This document shows, piece after piece, positions 16,517 to 25,910 of a stretch of 36,957 nt of DNA; position 1 is the first letter of the stretch; each line of letters opens with the position of its first letter. Under the pieces are notes generated by a model. It was not told where the DNA came from and did not search any database. It was given only the letters and a program-made list of their open reading frames with translations. Source of the stretch: Alphaproteobacteria bacterium (lineage in GTDB: Bacteria; Pseudomonadota; Alphaproteobacteria; SHVV01); contig VGEO01000024.1 of assembly GCA_016869275.1 (NCBI GenBank), positions 1 through 36,957 of the forward strand, read 5' to 3'. Made by a program: the position numbers and the translations under genes.

Positions 16517-17782
16517 ATGGTTCGAGGATTTCTCGCTCGCGTTTGCGTCGGCGCCGTGCTGGCCGCCATGCCGGCCGTCGCCCACGCCCAAGAGCTGCTG
16601 TCGATCGCCGCCGTCGTCAACGACGAAATCATCTCCGGCTACGACCTCGACCAGAGCATCCGGCTGTTCATGACAACCACGCGGCTGACCGATACGCCGG
16701 CCAATCGCCGGCGCTTGCGCTCGCAGGTGCTCAACAAGCTGATCGAGGAGCGGCTGCAGTTCCAGGAAGCCAAACGGCTCAAAACCGCCGTCAACGAAGA
16801 GGACATGGACCGCGGCCTGCGCGTGCTCGAGCGCCAAAACAACATGCGCCCGGGCGACCTCAAGAATTTTCTCGCTTCGAAGAACGTCGACTTCGAGGTG
16901 TTCCGGACCCAGCTTCGCTCGGAGATCGCCTGGAATAAGCTGGTCCTGCGCCGGCTACAACCGACGATCTCGATCGGCGAAGAAGAGATCGACGACGCCA
17001 TGCGGCGCATCGAAGAAGACGTCACCGGCGGCGCCTACCTGCTGTCGGAGATTTTCCTGCCGTTCGACAGCCAGGACCAGGAGAACGATGCGATCGAACT
17101 CGCGCGCCGGGTGTTGGGTCATTTGAAAGACGGTGCGCAGTTCGCGGACCTCGCGCGCCAGTACTCGCAGGGCGTCACCGCCTATACCGGCGGCGATGTC
17201 GGTTGGATCCAACCGTCGCAGATGCCGCCGCCGGTCAGCCAGGCGTTGTCGACGCTCAAGCGCCGTCAAGTCTCGGAGCCGATCCGAACCGACGCCGGTT
17301 ACTATCTGATCCTGGTACGCGACACCCGCGCGTTCGACGGCGAGGGCGCCGACGACAAGGCTCAACTCGACTTGAAGCAGATCGTGGTACCGATCGCGGA
17401 AACCGCGAGCGCGAGCGAACGCGAAGCCAAACGCCGTGAAGCGGAAACGATCAGCGCTAAGGTCAACGGCTGCGCGACCGCCGACGAGCTCGCCAAACCC
17501 TTGAATTCACTGACGTCGGGCGATCTCGGCACTATCGCCCTCACCGATCTCCCCGGCGAGATCCGGAGCGCGGTCGCGACCCTGGCGATCGGCCGCGGCT
17601 CGGCGCCGGTCGCCCGGCCGGGCGGCATCCACGTGTTCGTGGTATGCCGCCGCGACGAACTGAAGGCCGCGCTGCCGACCCGCGACGACATCGCCCGCTC
17701 GCTCACCAATACGCGCCTCGCCTTGATGGCCCGCCGCTACCTTCGCGACCTTCGCCGCGACGCCGTTATCGAAATCCGCTGA
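16517..17782 (+). CDS. surA: Periplasmic chaperone / peptidyl-prolyl isomerase SurA
   Basis: 421-residue SurA-type chaperone for outer-membrane proteins. Signal peptide at residues 1-24 (cleavage after VAHA). The N-terminal chaperone core (AAVVNDEIISGYDLDQSIRL, about 31-50, through the helical region to about 150) is followed by one clear parvulin domain (LSEIFLPF ... YSQGVTAYTGGDVGWIQPSQMPPPV, about 178-245). A second, degenerate domain near 285-400 has lost most parvulin residues. The start is taken at ATG 16517; a GTG two codons earlier (16511) is possible. It follows lptD and overlaps pdxA by one base. Confidence 0.92.
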   Translation: MVRGFLARVCVGAVLAAMPAVAHAQELLSIAAVVNDEIISGYDLDQSIRLFMTTTRLTDTPANRRRLRSQVLNKLIEERLQFQEAKRLKTAVNEEDMDRGLRVLERQNNMRPGDLKNFLASKNVDFEVFRTQLRSEIAWNKLVLRRLQPTISIGEEEIDDAMRRIEEDVTGGAYLLSEIFLPFDSQDQENDAIELARRVLGHLKDGAQFADLARQYSQGVTAYTGGDVGWIQPSQMPPPVSQALSTLKRRQVSEPIRTDAGYYLILVRDTRAFDGEGADDKAQLDLKQIVVPIAETASASEREAKRREAETISAKVNGCATADELAKPLNSLTSGDLGTIALTDLPGEIRSAVATLAIGRGSAPVARPGGIHVFVVCRRDELKAALPTRDDIARSLTNTRLALMARRYLRDLRRDAVIEIR

Positions 17783-18795
17783 TGCCGGACCGCCCGCCGT
17801 CCGCGCTCGCCGTGACCATGGGCGAGCCCGCGGGTATCGGCCCCGAATTGGCGCTGGCAGCGTGGGCGGCGCGCGCGAACGGGGTGCCGCCGTTCCTGTT
17901 GATCGCCGATCCCGACCATATCGCGGCGTTGGCGCGGCGCTTGGGCCGCACGGTCCCGCTCGCAACCGTCGGCGACGGCCGCGACGCCCAGCGCGTGTTC
18001 GCGACGGCGCTGCCGATTAGACCGATCGCACTCGCCGCGCACCCGATTCCCGGCCGGCCCGCCGCCGACAACGCGCGCGCGGTCATCGCGGCGATCGATC
18101 TCGGCGTCGAACTCGTGCGCCGGGGCGAGGCCGACGCGCTCGTCACCAATCCGATCGACAAAGCCGTGTTGATGGCGTCCGGTTTCGCCCACGCCGGCCA
18201 CACCGAGTATCTGGGCGAGCGCGCCGGCGTCGCGCATCCGGTGATGATGCTCGCGTGCGCTGCCCTCAAGGTCGTCCCGGTTACAACTCATCGATCGTTG
18301 CGTGCGGCGATCGCCGACCTGACCGTCGAGCGGATCGTCGCCGCCGGCCGAATCGCCGCCCAGGCGCTCGCGCGCGATTTCGCGGTGCCGCGGCCCCGCC
18401 TCGCCATCGCCGGTCTCAACCCCCACGCCGGCGAGCACGGCAACATCGGCGACGAAGAGGTGCGAATCATCGCCCCGGCAATCGCCGCGCTCCGCGCCGA
18501 CGGGATCGACGCGAACGGCCCGGCGCCGGCCGACACGCTCTTTCACCCGGCCGCGCGGGCGCGTTACGACGCCGCGCTCTGCATGTATCACGACCAGGCG
18601 CTGATCCCGATCAAGACCATCGACTTCGAGCGCGCCGTCAACGTGACACTCGGCCTCCCGTTCGTCCGTACCTCGCCCGACCACGGCACGGCCTTCGACA
18701 TCGCCGGGCATGGCACGGCGAGCGCCGCCAGTTTGATCGCCGCGCTCGAACTCGCGCGCGCGATCGCGGCCCGCCGCGCGGCCGCGCCGGCCTGA
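17782..18795 (+). CDS. pdxA: 4-hydroxythreonine-4-phosphate dehydrogenase
   Basis: 337-residue PdxA, an NAD- and metal-dependent enzyme of pyridoxal 5'-phosphate synthesis (DXP-dependent route). Motifs: LAVTMGEPAGIGPELAL at residues 8-24, the NPIDKAVL and GHTEYLGE substrate-binding segments (about 127-150), GLNPHAGEHGNIGDEE (about 211-226) and TSPDHGTAFDIAG (about 295-307), which includes metal-binding histidines. The ATG at 17782 shares its A with the surA TGA. The surA-pdxA-rsmA order is common in proteobacteria. Confidence 0.96.
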   Translation: MPDRPPSALAVTMGEPAGIGPELALAAWAARANGVPPFLLIADPDHIAALARRLGRTVPLATVGDGRDAQRVFATALPIRPIALAAHPIPGRPAADNARAVIAAIDLGVELVRRGEADALVTNPIDKAVLMASGFAHAGHTEYLGERAGVAHPVMMLACAALKVVPVTTHRSLRAAIADLTVERIVAAGRIAAQALARDFAVPRPRLAIAGLNPHAGEHGNIGDEEVRIIAPAIAALRADGIDANGPAPADTLFHPAARARYDAALCMYHDQALIPIKTIDFERAVNVTLGLPFVRTSPDHGTAFDIAGHGTASAASLIAALELARAIAARRAAAPA

Positions 18796-18805
18796 CACGC
18801 GACCG

Positions 18806-19639
18806 ATGGCGCCCGCCCCGCTCCGCGACGTCGTCGCCCGCCACGGTCTCGCGCCCCTCAAGAAACTCGGCCAGCACTTCCTGTTCGATCGCAACTTGAT
18901 CGGCCGCATCGCTCGTGCAGCCGCGCCGCTCGAGCATTGCGACGTGCTCGAAGTCGGACCCGGTCCCGGCGGCCTGACCGAAGCGCTCCTCGACGCCGGC
19001 GCCAGGCGCGTCGTCGCAGTCGAGCGCGACGCGCGCTGCCTCGCCGCGCTCGCCGACGTGGCGGCGCGGTATCCGGGGCGGCTCGAGGTCATCGCCGGCG
19101 ATGCGCTCGCGATCGACGAAGCGGCATTGTTCCACGCCCCGGCCAAGATCGTCGCCAACCTCCCCTATAACGTCGCGACCCCGCTCCTGCTCAAATGGTG
19201 TCGGACGCCCGAGCGCTGGCTCGGGCTCACCTTGATGTTCCAGAAGGAAGTCGCCGACCGCCTGCTGGCGGAGCCGCGGAGCAAAGATTACGGCCGCCTG
19301 ACCGTGATGGTGTCGTGGCGCTTCGCGGCGAAGCGCGCTTTCGACGTGCCGGCGGCGGCGTTTGTCCCGCCGCCCAAGGTCACCTCGACGCTGGTGACGT
19401 TGACGCCGCATCCGGCCGGGGCGGTGGCACCGGCCGCGCCCGATGCGCTCGAAGCCGTGGTCCGGGCCGCGTTCGGGCAGCGGCGGAAGATGCTGCGCTC
19501 GAGCCTCAGGTCGCTTGGGCTCGATGCCGCGCGCCTCCTGGCCGAAACTGGGATCGATCCGACCGCGCGCGCCGAGGAATTGACGGTCGCCGACTTCGCC
19601 AAGCTCGCGCAGGCGTATCGGGCACAGGTCCCTTACTAG
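18806..19639 (+). CDS. rsmA: 16S rRNA dimethyladenosine transferase (KsgA)
   Basis: 277-residue SAM-dependent enzyme that dimethylates the two adjacent adenines near the 3' end of 16S rRNA in late small-subunit assembly. Visible motifs: LGQHFLFDRNLIGRIA (about 22-37), the SAM loop VLEVGPGPGGLTEALL (about 49-64), and the catalytic NLPYN (about 117-121). The C-terminal helical domain ends VADFAKLAQAYR. It follows pdxA by ten bases and is convergent with gmk, with only 11 bases between the stops. Confidence 0.97.
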   Translation: MAPAPLRDVVARHGLAPLKKLGQHFLFDRNLIGRIARAAAPLEHCDVLEVGPGPGGLTEALLDAGARRVVAVERDARCLAALADVAARYPGRLEVIAGDALAIDEAALFHAPAKIVANLPYNVATPLLLKWCRTPERWLGLTLMFQKEVADRLLAEPRSKDYGRLTVMVSWRFAAKRAFDVPAAAFVPPPKVTSTLVTLTPHPAGAVAPAAPDALEAVVRAAFGQRRKMLRSSLRSLGLDAARLLAETGIDPTARAEELTVADFAKLAQAYRAQVPY

Positions 19640-19650
19640 ACTTGGCGCCG

Positions 19651-20289
19651 CTAAAGCCCCTCGTTCAATTTGCGCACGAACTCGCCGAGCCCGGTCTGGC
19701 GATCGCGCTTCAGTCGCTCGGCGGTGAGGATCGCCCGCACCTGGGCCAGGCTGTCGTCGATGTCGTGGTTGACGAAGATGTAGTCGTACTCGCGGTAATG
19801 GGTGATCTCGTTGGCAGCCTTGGCCATGCGCTGGCGCACGACCTCCTCGCTGTCTTGAGCGCGCTCGTAGAGACGCCGCTCGAGTTCCCTGGCCGAGGGC
19901 GGCAAGATGAAGATGCTGACGAGGTCGCCAGGTGCGTGCCCGGCGAGCTGCTGGGTTCCCTGCCAGTCGACGTCGAACAGCACGTCGCGGCCGGCCTTGA
20001 GCGCGGCCTCGACCGGTCCGCGCGGCGAGCCGTAGCGGTGGCCGAACACGCTCGCGTGTTCGAGGAACTCGTGGCGTTCGACCATGGCGGCGAACTCAGC
20101 GTCGCTAACGAAGAGATAGTCGCGGCCCTCGACCTCGCGCGGCCGTTTCGGCCGCGTCGTCGCCGAGATCGACATCCGCATGTCCGGCTCGGCCTCGAGC
20201 AGGCGGCGCGAGATCGTCGTCTTGCCGGCGCCCGAAGGCGAGGACAGCACCAGCATCAAGCCGCGGCGGGCCAGGCGTTCGATCGACAT
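19651..20289 (-). CDS. gmk: Guanylate kinase
   Basis: 212-residue enzyme phosphorylating GMP to GDP. P-loop SSPSGAGKTTISRRLL at about residues 16-31; the GMP-binding segment with STTRPKRP is represented as SISATTRPKRPREVEGRDY (about 42-60), followed by EFLEHASVFGHRYGSP. ATG at 20289 is favoured because the P-loop starts at residue 16 and yicC ends two bases upstream. Linkage of yicC with gmk is widespread in bacteria. Confidence 0.97.
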   Translation of the reverse strand: MSIERLARRGLMLVLSSPSGAGKTTISRRLLEAEPDMRMSISATTRPKRPREVEGRDYLFVSDAEFAAMVERHEFLEHASVFGHRYGSPRGPVEAALKAGRDVLFDVDWQGTQQLAGHAPGDLVSIFILPPSARELERRLYERAQDSEEVVRQRMAKAANEITHYREYDYIFVNHDIDDSLAQVRAILTAERLKRDRQTGLGEFVRKLNEGL

Positions 20290-20291
20290 CG

Positions 20292-21176
20292 TTACTCGAC
20301 GTTTTGCACCTGCTCGCGGATGCGGTCGATCGTCGCTTTGAGGTCGAGCCCGATCCGAGTCAGCGCGATGTCGGCCGATTTCGAGCACAACGTGTTGGCT
20401 TCGCGGTTGAACTCCTGGGTCAGGAAGTCGAGCCGCCGGCCGACCGCTCCGCCGGCGGCGAGCAGATCGCGGGCCTGGGCGACGTGGGCCGTCAGGCGAT
20501 CGATCTCCTCGCGGATGTCGCCCTTGACCAGCAGCAACGCCACTTCCTGATTGAGCCGTTCGTCGCTCAAGCGCGGCTCGGCCGTGACCAATTCGCGTAC
20601 CAGTTCAAGCAGCCGCGCTTTGAGCCGGGCCGGCTCGGCGGCGGCGGCGGTGCGCGCGGCTGCGATCAGGCGTTCGATCTCGTCCAAGTGGTCGGCGAGG
20701 ATCGCGGCGAGCCGCGCCCCTTCGTCCTGGCGCGCCGATACCAGTGCCTCGACCGCCGCGGTCAAGGTCGCCTTGAGTTGGTGCTCGCGCGCCGTCCGCG
20801 TCTCCGCGGTTTCGACCGCGGTCGCGACATCGACGACGCCGCGGACCGCGATCAAGGTGTCGAGCGTCGGTGGCGCCAGTCCACTCTGGGCCGCGTACTC
20901 GCGCCCGACTTGTACGAGCGCGTCGAGGAACGGCTTGTTGAGCGCAGGCAGCGGCGCGCTCGGCTCGGTCATGTTCAAGGTCACGCTGACGTTGCCGCGC
21001 ACGAGCTTGGCGGCCAGTACCGGGCGAACCAGCCGGTCGAAATCCTCGAGACCTTGCGGCAAGCGGACGCGGACGTCGAGCGCGCGCCCATTGACGCTGC
21101 GCAGCTCCCAGAACCAGGTGCGGCCGCCATGGGCGCCCTCGGCTCGGGCATAACCGGTCATGCTGGAGAGCGCCAC
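20292..21176 (-). CDS. yicC: YicC-family endoribonuclease
   Basis: 294-residue member of the YicC family, whose E. coli member has been described as an endoribonuclease acting on small RNAs. The N-terminus LSSMTGYARAEG and the SVNGRALDVRVRLP segment (about 27-40) are typical, as is the C-terminal DUF1732 part with RLDFLTQEFNREANTLCSKSADIALT (about 252-277). I place the start at a GTG (21176), giving VALSSMTGYAR; an ATG five codons later (21161) would begin at MTGYAR itself, shorter than usual. It is transcribed toward gmk with a two-base gap. Confidence 0.9.
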   Translation of the reverse strand: MALSSMTGYARAEGAHGGRTWFWELRSVNGRALDVRVRLPQGLEDFDRLVRPVLAAKLVRGNVSVTLNMTEPSAPLPALNKPFLDALVQVGREYAAQSGLAPPTLDTLIAVRGVVDVATAVETAETRTAREHQLKATLTAAVEALVSARQDEGARLAAILADHLDEIERLIAAARTAAAAEPARLKARLLELVRELVTAEPRLSDERLNQEVALLLVKGDIREEIDRLTAHVAQARDLLAAGGAVGRRLDFLTQEFNREANTLCSKSADIALTRIGLDLKATIDRIREQVQNVE

Positions 21177-21262
21177 CGTTGCCGTTCGCTTTCTCGAATG
21201 CGCGGGCACTCTAGTACGGGGCTCGCGCGGGCAACAACTGGCTTTCCGACCGGCGCGTGGCC

Positions 21263-22249
21263 CTACTTCCCCGCCTCGGCGTTGAGCTTGCGCCAGCGTG
21301 CGACGTTCTTCTGGTGCTCGGCCAGCGTGCGCGCAAACGCGTGCCCGCCGGAGCCGTCGGCGACGAAGTAAAGCTCATCGGTCGCCGCCGGTCGGAGCAC
21401 GGCAGCGATCGACGCGCGGCCCGGATTGGCGATCGGCCCCGGCGGCAGGCCTTTGGCGCGGTAGGTGTTGAACGGACTCTCGACCTCGAGGTCGGCCCGC
21501 GTCAGGGGGCGCGCCAAACTGCCGCGACCGCCGCTCACCGTGTAGATCACGGTTGGGTCCGCTTGCAGCGGCATCCCACGGTTCAAGCGATTGATCAGCA
21601 CCGCCGCGACCCGCGCGCGCTCGGCTTCGAGCGGGGTCTCGCGCTCGACTATCGATGCGAGCACGACCGCGTCGCGTTCGTTCCGGAACGGCAGGCCGGT
21701 CTGCCGCTCCGGCCACAGCTCGGCCAAGAGCTGGGTCATCGCGCGCCGCATCCGTTCGATCAATTGCGCGCGCTCGTCGCCGAACGCGAAGTGGTAGGTT
21801 TCGGGCAGCAGCGCACCCTCCTCGGGCACGCGGTCGAGCGCCCCGGCTAAACCGTCGGTTGCGCGCACGAGTTCGACGATCTCGATCGCGGTCAGCCCTT
21901 CGGGCACCGTGAGCTTGCGGACCACGGTGCGGCCCTCGACCACGAGCGCCACCACCTCGCGCATCGAGGCACCGGCGGGAACGCGATACTCTCCGGCCTT
22001 GAGATGCCGCGCCTTGCCTTCGATCCGAGCGCCCCAGGCGAACACGGCCGGGCGCACAATCGCGCCAGCTTCGGCCAAGCGTCGGGCGATTGCATCGAGC
22101 GAGGCGCCCTTGGGCAATACCACGGTGACGTCAGCCGCCGCCGGCCCGGGCGCGCGATAGGCGCTGTACCCCCATTGGTAGACGGCCGCGACCGCCACCA
22201 GCAGGCCGGCGACGACCAGGGTCAGCGTACGGAAGGTCGCGCGCCGCAT
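21263..22249 (-). CDS. mltG: Endolytic murein transglycosylase MltG
   Basis: 328-residue membrane-anchored enzyme that cleaves nascent glycan strands. One N-terminal helix (about residues 8-27) is followed by a LysM-like subdomain (VTVVLPKGASLDAIARRL, about 41-58) and the YceG domain. The catalytic glutamate lies in VVLASIVERETPLEAER (about 208-224), and NRLNRGMPLQADPTVIY is conserved downstream. The C-terminus ends with the usual YFVADGSGGHAFARTLAEHQKNVARWR. The ATG at 22249 lies ten bases after the fabF stop, so it is the last gene of the fab cluster, an order common in proteobacteria. Confidence 0.96.
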   Translation of the reverse strand: MRRATFRTLTLVVAGLLVAVAAVYQWGYSAYRAPGPAAADVTVVLPKGASLDAIARRLAEAGAIVRPAVFAWGARIEGKARHLKAGEYRVPAGASMREVVALVVEGRTVVRKLTVPEGLTAIEIVELVRATDGLAGALDRVPEEGALLPETYHFAFGDERAQLIERMRRAMTQLLAELWPERQTGLPFRNERDAVVLASIVERETPLEAERARVAAVLINRLNRGMPLQADPTVIYTVSGGRGSLARPLTRADLEVESPFNTYRAKGLPPGPIANPGRASIAAVLRPAATDELYFVADGSGGHAFARTLAEHQKNVARWRKLNAEAGK

Positions 22250-22259
22250 CGGCGCCCGA

Positions 22260-23519
22260 CTAGTTGAGCGCCTTGAAGATCAGCGAGGCGTTGGTGCCGC
22301 CGAACCCGAACGAGTTTGAGAGCGCGGCGCGGACCTGGCGCTTCTTCGCAACGTGCGGCACGAGATCGATGTCGCACCCTTCCGAGGGTGAATCGAGATT
22401 GAGGGTCGGCGGCACGATCCCGTGCTTGATGGCCAGGATCGAGAACAGCGCTTCAACCGCGCCGGCGGCGCCGAGCAGGTGGCCGATCGCCGACTTGGTC
22501 GACGACATCGAGAGCCTATACGCGGCATCGCCGAACAGACGCTTGATCGCGCCGAGCTCGATTTCGTCGCCGAGCGGCGTCGAGGTGCCGTGCGCGTTGA
22601 CATAGTCGATGTCGTCAACCGTCATGCCGGCGCGATTCAGGGCCATCTGCATCGCGCGGTAGCCGCCATCGCCGTCGGGGGTCGGCGCACTGATGTGATA
22701 GGCATCGCCCGAGAGCCCGTAGCCGACGACTTCGGCGTAGATTTTGGCGCCGCGCGCCTTGGCGTGTTCGTACTCCTCGAGGATCACCGCGCCCGCGCCC
22801 TCGCCCATCACGAAGCCGTCGCGGTCCTTGTCCCACGGACGGGAGCCCTTGGTCGGGGTGTCGTTGAAGTTGGTCGAAAGCGCCCGCATCGCCGCGAACC
22901 CGGCGATACCGAGCCGGCAGATCGCGGCCTCGGCGCCGCCCGCGACCATGACGTCGGCATCGTCGAACATGATCAGCCGCGCCGCGTCGCCGATCGCATG
23001 GGCCCCGGTCGCGCAGGCCGTGACGACCGCGTGATTGGGGCCCTTGAACCCGTTCTTGATCGACACGTGGCCCGAGAGCAGGTTGATCAGCGCGGCCGGA
23101 ATGAAGAACGGCGACAACCGCCGCGGACCCTTTTCCTTGACCGTGATCGCCGCCGCCTCGATCGCCGGCAGGCCGCCGATGCCCGAGCCCATCAGTACGC
23201 CGGTCCGCACCCGGTCGGATTCGGCGGTCGGTATCCACCCCGAATCCTCGATCGCCTGCTGCGCCGCGGCGATGCCGAAGATGATGAAGGGGTCGGTGCG
23301 CCGCTGCTCCTTGGGCTCGACCCAACGGTCGGGATTGAAGGCAGCGGTCTTATTGCCGGTCGGAACCTGGCAGGCGATCTTGGCGGGAAGATCGGCGACG
23401 TCGAAGGTTTCGATCTTGGCCGCTCCCGACTCACCCTTGATGAGTCGATCCCACGTCGCCTCGATACCCTCGCCCAGCGGCGTCACCGCGCCGAGCCCGG
23501 TTACAACGACCCGCCTCAT
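22260..23519 (-). CDS. fabF: 3-oxoacyl-ACP synthase II
   Basis: 419-residue condensing enzyme of fatty-acid elongation. The catalytic triad is present: Cys169 in VTACATGAHAIG, His in NAHGTSTPLGDEIE (near 310) and His in KSAIGHLLGAAGAVEA (near 346). N-terminus RRVVVTGLGAVTPLG is typical. It lies 57 bases downstream of acpP and ten bases before mltG. Confidence 0.97.
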   Translation of the reverse strand: MRRVVVTGLGAVTPLGEGIEATWDRLIKGESGAAKIETFDVADLPAKIACQVPTGNKTAAFNPDRWVEPKEQRRTDPFIIFGIAAAQQAIEDSGWIPTAESDRVRTGVLMGSGIGGLPAIEAAAITVKEKGPRRLSPFFIPAALINLLSGHVSIKNGFKGPNHAVVTACATGAHAIGDAARLIMFDDADVMVAGGAEAAICRLGIAGFAAMRALSTNFNDTPTKGSRPWDKDRDGFVMGEGAGAVILEEYEHAKARGAKIYAEVVGYGLSGDAYHISAPTPDGDGGYRAMQMALNRAGMTVDDIDYVNAHGTSTPLGDEIELGAIKRLFGDAAYRLSMSSTKSAIGHLLGAAGAVEALFSILAIKHGIVPPTLNLDSPSEGCDIDLVPHVAKKRQVRAALSNSFGFGGTNASLIFKALN

Positions 23520-23576
23520 CTCCGCGCCCTCCGAACGTTCGCCCGGCGCCCGCTGCAGCGCCGCGGACCCCGCACG

Positions 23577-23819
23577 TTATGACGACGATTGTTGCTGTTC
23601 GATGTAATTGATCGCGTCTTTGACGTTCAGGATTTTTTCTGCGGCGTCGTCGGGGATTTCGCACCCGAACTCTTCTTCGAACGCCATCACGAGTTCGACG
23701 GTGTCGAGGCTGTCGGCGCCGAGATCGTCGATGAAGCTGGCATTTTCCGTCACTTTCGCCTCTTCAACGCCCAGGTGCTCGATGACGATCTTTTTTACGC
23801 GCGCAGCGGTGTCGGTCAT
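23577..23819 (-). CDS. acpP: Acyl carrier protein
   Basis: 80-residue acidic ACP. Ser37 in [19 protein letters not shown] is the 4'-phosphopantetheine attachment site. The start is ATG 23819; a GTG codon just before it is in frame, but GAGGA at about 23827-23831 spaces well to the ATG. The gene carries noticeably more A+T codons than its neighbours, usual for highly expressed acpP. It sits in fabD-fabG-acpP-fabF order with a 138-base gap after fabG. Confidence 0.97.
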   Translation of the reverse strand: MTDTAARVKKIVIEHLGVEEAKVTENASFIDDLGADSLDTVELVMAFEEEFGCEIPDDAAEKILNVKDAINYIEQQQSSS

Positions 23820-23842
23820 CACAAATCCTCGCGATTCAATGT

Positions 23843-23848
23843 CTTATA
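23843..23848 (-). promoter_or_regulatory. Candidate -10 element for acpP
   Basis: TATAAG on the minus strand, 24 bases before the acpP ATG, lies in the 138-base gap after fabG. No good -35 is at standard distance (TTGAAC is only six bases upstream). Separate high-level transcription of acpP is expected but this assignment is weak. Confidence 0.3.
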
Positions 23849-23957
23849 GTTCGAGTTCAACCGGCGCACCACGCCAGACGCACGCACCGGCAATGTCGGG
23901 CTTCGTAACACACTTTCCCCAGCGTTGCCAGAGAGCCTCGGCCGCGACGGACGGCCG

Positions 23958-24695
23958 TCAAATCATAGCCATCCCGCCGTTGACATGGAGGGTCTGCCCG
24001 GTGACGTAGCCCGCTTCGCTACTGGCGAGGAAGACGACGCAGGCGGCGACGTCGGCCGGGGTGCCGAGACGTGCGAGCGGTACCGAATCGAGGATCCGTT
24101 TCTTCTGCTCCTCGGTGAGGCCGTCGGTCATCGCCGTCTGAATGAAGCCGGGCGCGACGCAGTTCACGGTGATGCCGCGGCTCGCGACTTCCTGCGCCAG
24201 CGACTTCGACAGCCCGACCACGCCGGCCTTGGCGGCGGCGTAATTGACCTGACCCGGATTGCCGGTGTGCCCGACGACCGAGGTGATGTTGACGATCCGG
24301 CCCCAGCGGCTTTTCAGCATGCCGCGCAGCGCCGCCCGCGACAGCCGGAATACGGCTTCGAGATCGACGCGGATCACCGTCGTCCAGTCCTCGTCTTTCA
24401 TGCGCAGCACCAGCGTGTCGCGGGTGACCCCGGCGTTGTTTACGAGAATGTCGAGTCCGCCCATCGCCTGCTCGGCCGCCGCGACCATCGCCGCCGGCGC
24501 CGCCGGATCGGCGAGATCGCCGGGAACGACATGAACGCGCGCGCCGAGCTTTTGGCCGAGCGCGTCGAGCGCATCCCGGCGGGTCCCGGAGAGCGCGACG
24601 GTCGCACCCTGGCCGTGCAAGGTTTCGGCGATCGCGGCGCCGATCCCGCCCGACGCGCCGGTGACGAGTGCGCGTTTGCCGCTTAAATCGAACAT
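23958..24695 (-). CDS. fabG: 3-oxoacyl-ACP reductase
   Basis: 245-residue NADPH-dependent SDR that reduces 3-oxoacyl-ACP. Cofactor loop TGASGGIG (12-19), NNAG (86-89), and catalytic Ser139, Tyr152 and Lys156 in NITSVVG and NYAAAKAG. C-terminus GYVTGQTLHVNGGMAMI is typical. ATG at 24695 lies 14 bases after the fabD stop; the longer frame upstream is inside fabD. Confidence 0.97.
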   Translation of the reverse strand: MFDLSGKRALVTGASGGIGAAIAETLHGQGATVALSGTRRDALDALGQKLGARVHVVPGDLADPAAPAAMVAAAEQAMGGLDILVNNAGVTRDTLVLRMKDEDWTTVIRVDLEAVFRLSRAALRGMLKSRWGRIVNITSVVGHTGNPGQVNYAAAKAGVVGLSKSLAQEVASRGITVNCVAPGFIQTAMTDGLTEEQKKRILDSVPLARLGTPADVAACVVFLASSEAGYVTGQTLHVNGGMAMI

Positions 24696-24709
24696 GGCCG
24701 TGCCTCTGC

Positions 24710-25651
24710 TTACAGCGCCTTCAATGCCGCTTCGACGTCGGCCGGCGCGCCGACCGAGAGGGCGACGACCTCGGGCTCGATCCGCTTGACGAGACCGCTC
24801 AAGACCTTGCCGGCGCCGAGCTCGATCATCTGGCCGACGCCTTGCGCCTTCAAGTAGCCGACGCACTCGCGCCACCGCACCATCGCCGTGACTTGCTCGA
24901 CCAACAGCGCGCGGATGTGGTCGGCCTCGGCAACCGCTTCGGCGGTGACGTTGGCGACCAGCGGCACCGCCGGCGGCTTCATCGTCACCTCGGCGAGCGC
25001 CTTCTTCATCTCATCGGCGGCCGGCGCCATCAGCGCACAGTGGAACGGGGCGCTCACCGGCAACTTGATACAGCGCTTGGCGCCCTTTTCGGTCGCGAGC
25101 GGGATCGCCCGCTCGATCGCTTCGGCGTGGCCGCTCAAGACCACCTGGCCCGGGGCGTTGTCGTTGGCGACAGCGCACACCTGGCCCTGGGACGCCGCTT
25201 TGGCAACCTCTTTGAGCGGGCCGACGTCGAGGCCGAGGACGGCCGCCATCGCCCCCTCCCCGACCGGAACCGCACGCTGCATCGCCTGGCCGCGGCGCTT
25301 GAGGAGCCGCGCCGCGTCGGCAAGCGAGAAGGTACCGGCCGCGGCCACCGCGGAATACTCGCCGAGCGAATGCCCGGCGACATACGCGATCCGCGCCTCG
25401 AGATCGACGCCGCCATCCTTCTCCAGCACCCGCAGCACCGCCATGCTGGCCGCCATCAGGGCCGGCTGGGCGTTCTCGGTGAGCGTCAGTTCCTCGATCG
25501 GCCCCTCGAACATGAGACGGCTCAGGGCCTGCTTGAGGGCCTCGTCGACCTCCTGCAGCACCTCGCGGGCTGCCAACGAGGATTCGGCCAGCGCCTTGAC
25601 CATGCCGACAGCCTGCGATCCCTGTCCGGGAAAGACGAACGCTCGTTTCAT
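24710..25651 (-). CDS. fabD: Malonyl-CoA:ACP transacylase
   Basis: 313-residue enzyme loading malonate onto ACP. N-terminal FVFPGQGSQAVGM (5-17), nucleophile Ser95 in GHSLGEYSA, and the catalytic-His segment SAPFHCALM near residue 200. ATG at 25651 begins at the conserved KRAFVFPGQG; upstream codons belong to the divergent gap. First gene of the fabD-fabG-acpP-fabF-mltG run. Confidence 0.97.
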   Translation of the reverse strand: MKRAFVFPGQGSQAVGMVKALAESSLAAREVLQEVDEALKQALSRLMFEGPIEELTLTENAQPALMAASMAVLRVLEKDGGVDLEARIAYVAGHSLGEYSAVAAAGTFSLADAARLLKRRGQAMQRAVPVGEGAMAAVLGLDVGPLKEVAKAASQGQVCAVANDNAPGQVVLSGHAEAIERAIPLATEKGAKRCIKLPVSAPFHCALMAPAADEMKKALAEVTMKPPAVPLVANVTAEAVAEADHIRALLVEQVTAMVRWRECVGYLKAQGVGQMIELGAGKVLSGLVKRIEPEVVALSVGAPADVEAALKAL

Positions 25652-25794
25652 GACGGGGCTTGGGTGCGGATGGCTGGCTCGGTGAGTCGGCCGCACCACA
25701 CCATCGCCCGCCCGGGGGTGTCAAGCGAGCCGCCGGGGGCGTCGCCGGAGCAGGGAAGCACCAGCGCGGCGCCCGCACCGACCAGGGCCCTCGC

Positions 25795-25824
25795 TTGCAC
25801 CGGCTTCGGCTTATGCGGTATAAG
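25795..25824 (+). promoter_or_regulatory. Promoter of the rpsF-rpsR operon
   Basis: TTGCAC (25795-25800) and TATAAG (25819-25824) are 18 bases apart, both near consensus, in the 259-base gap between divergent fabD and rpsF. The transcript would start near 25831 and carry an 80-base leader. The fabD-proximal part of the gap (25652-25790) shows nothing else I can name. Confidence 0.6.
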
Positions 25825-25830
25825 GACGCG

Positions 25831-25900
25831 CCGTGCGTACCGCGGGTTGGCGCGGGCCGCGACTACAAGTATTCCCTGTCGTTATCCGACGAAGAAGGAG
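25831..25900 (+). promoter_or_regulatory. rpsF leader with possible S6:S18 feedback element
   Basis: In many bacteria the S6:S18 complex binds a structured leader of its own operon through a CCG-containing bulge. Here the leader contains CCGCG (25840-25844) pairing with CGCGG (25851-25855) around a six-base loop, and several CCG triplets. The ribosome site AAGGAG at about 25895-25900 is ten bases before the ATG. The fold is short and the assignment as a feedback element is inference. Confidence 0.25.
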
Positions 25901-25910
25901 CCGGCACCGA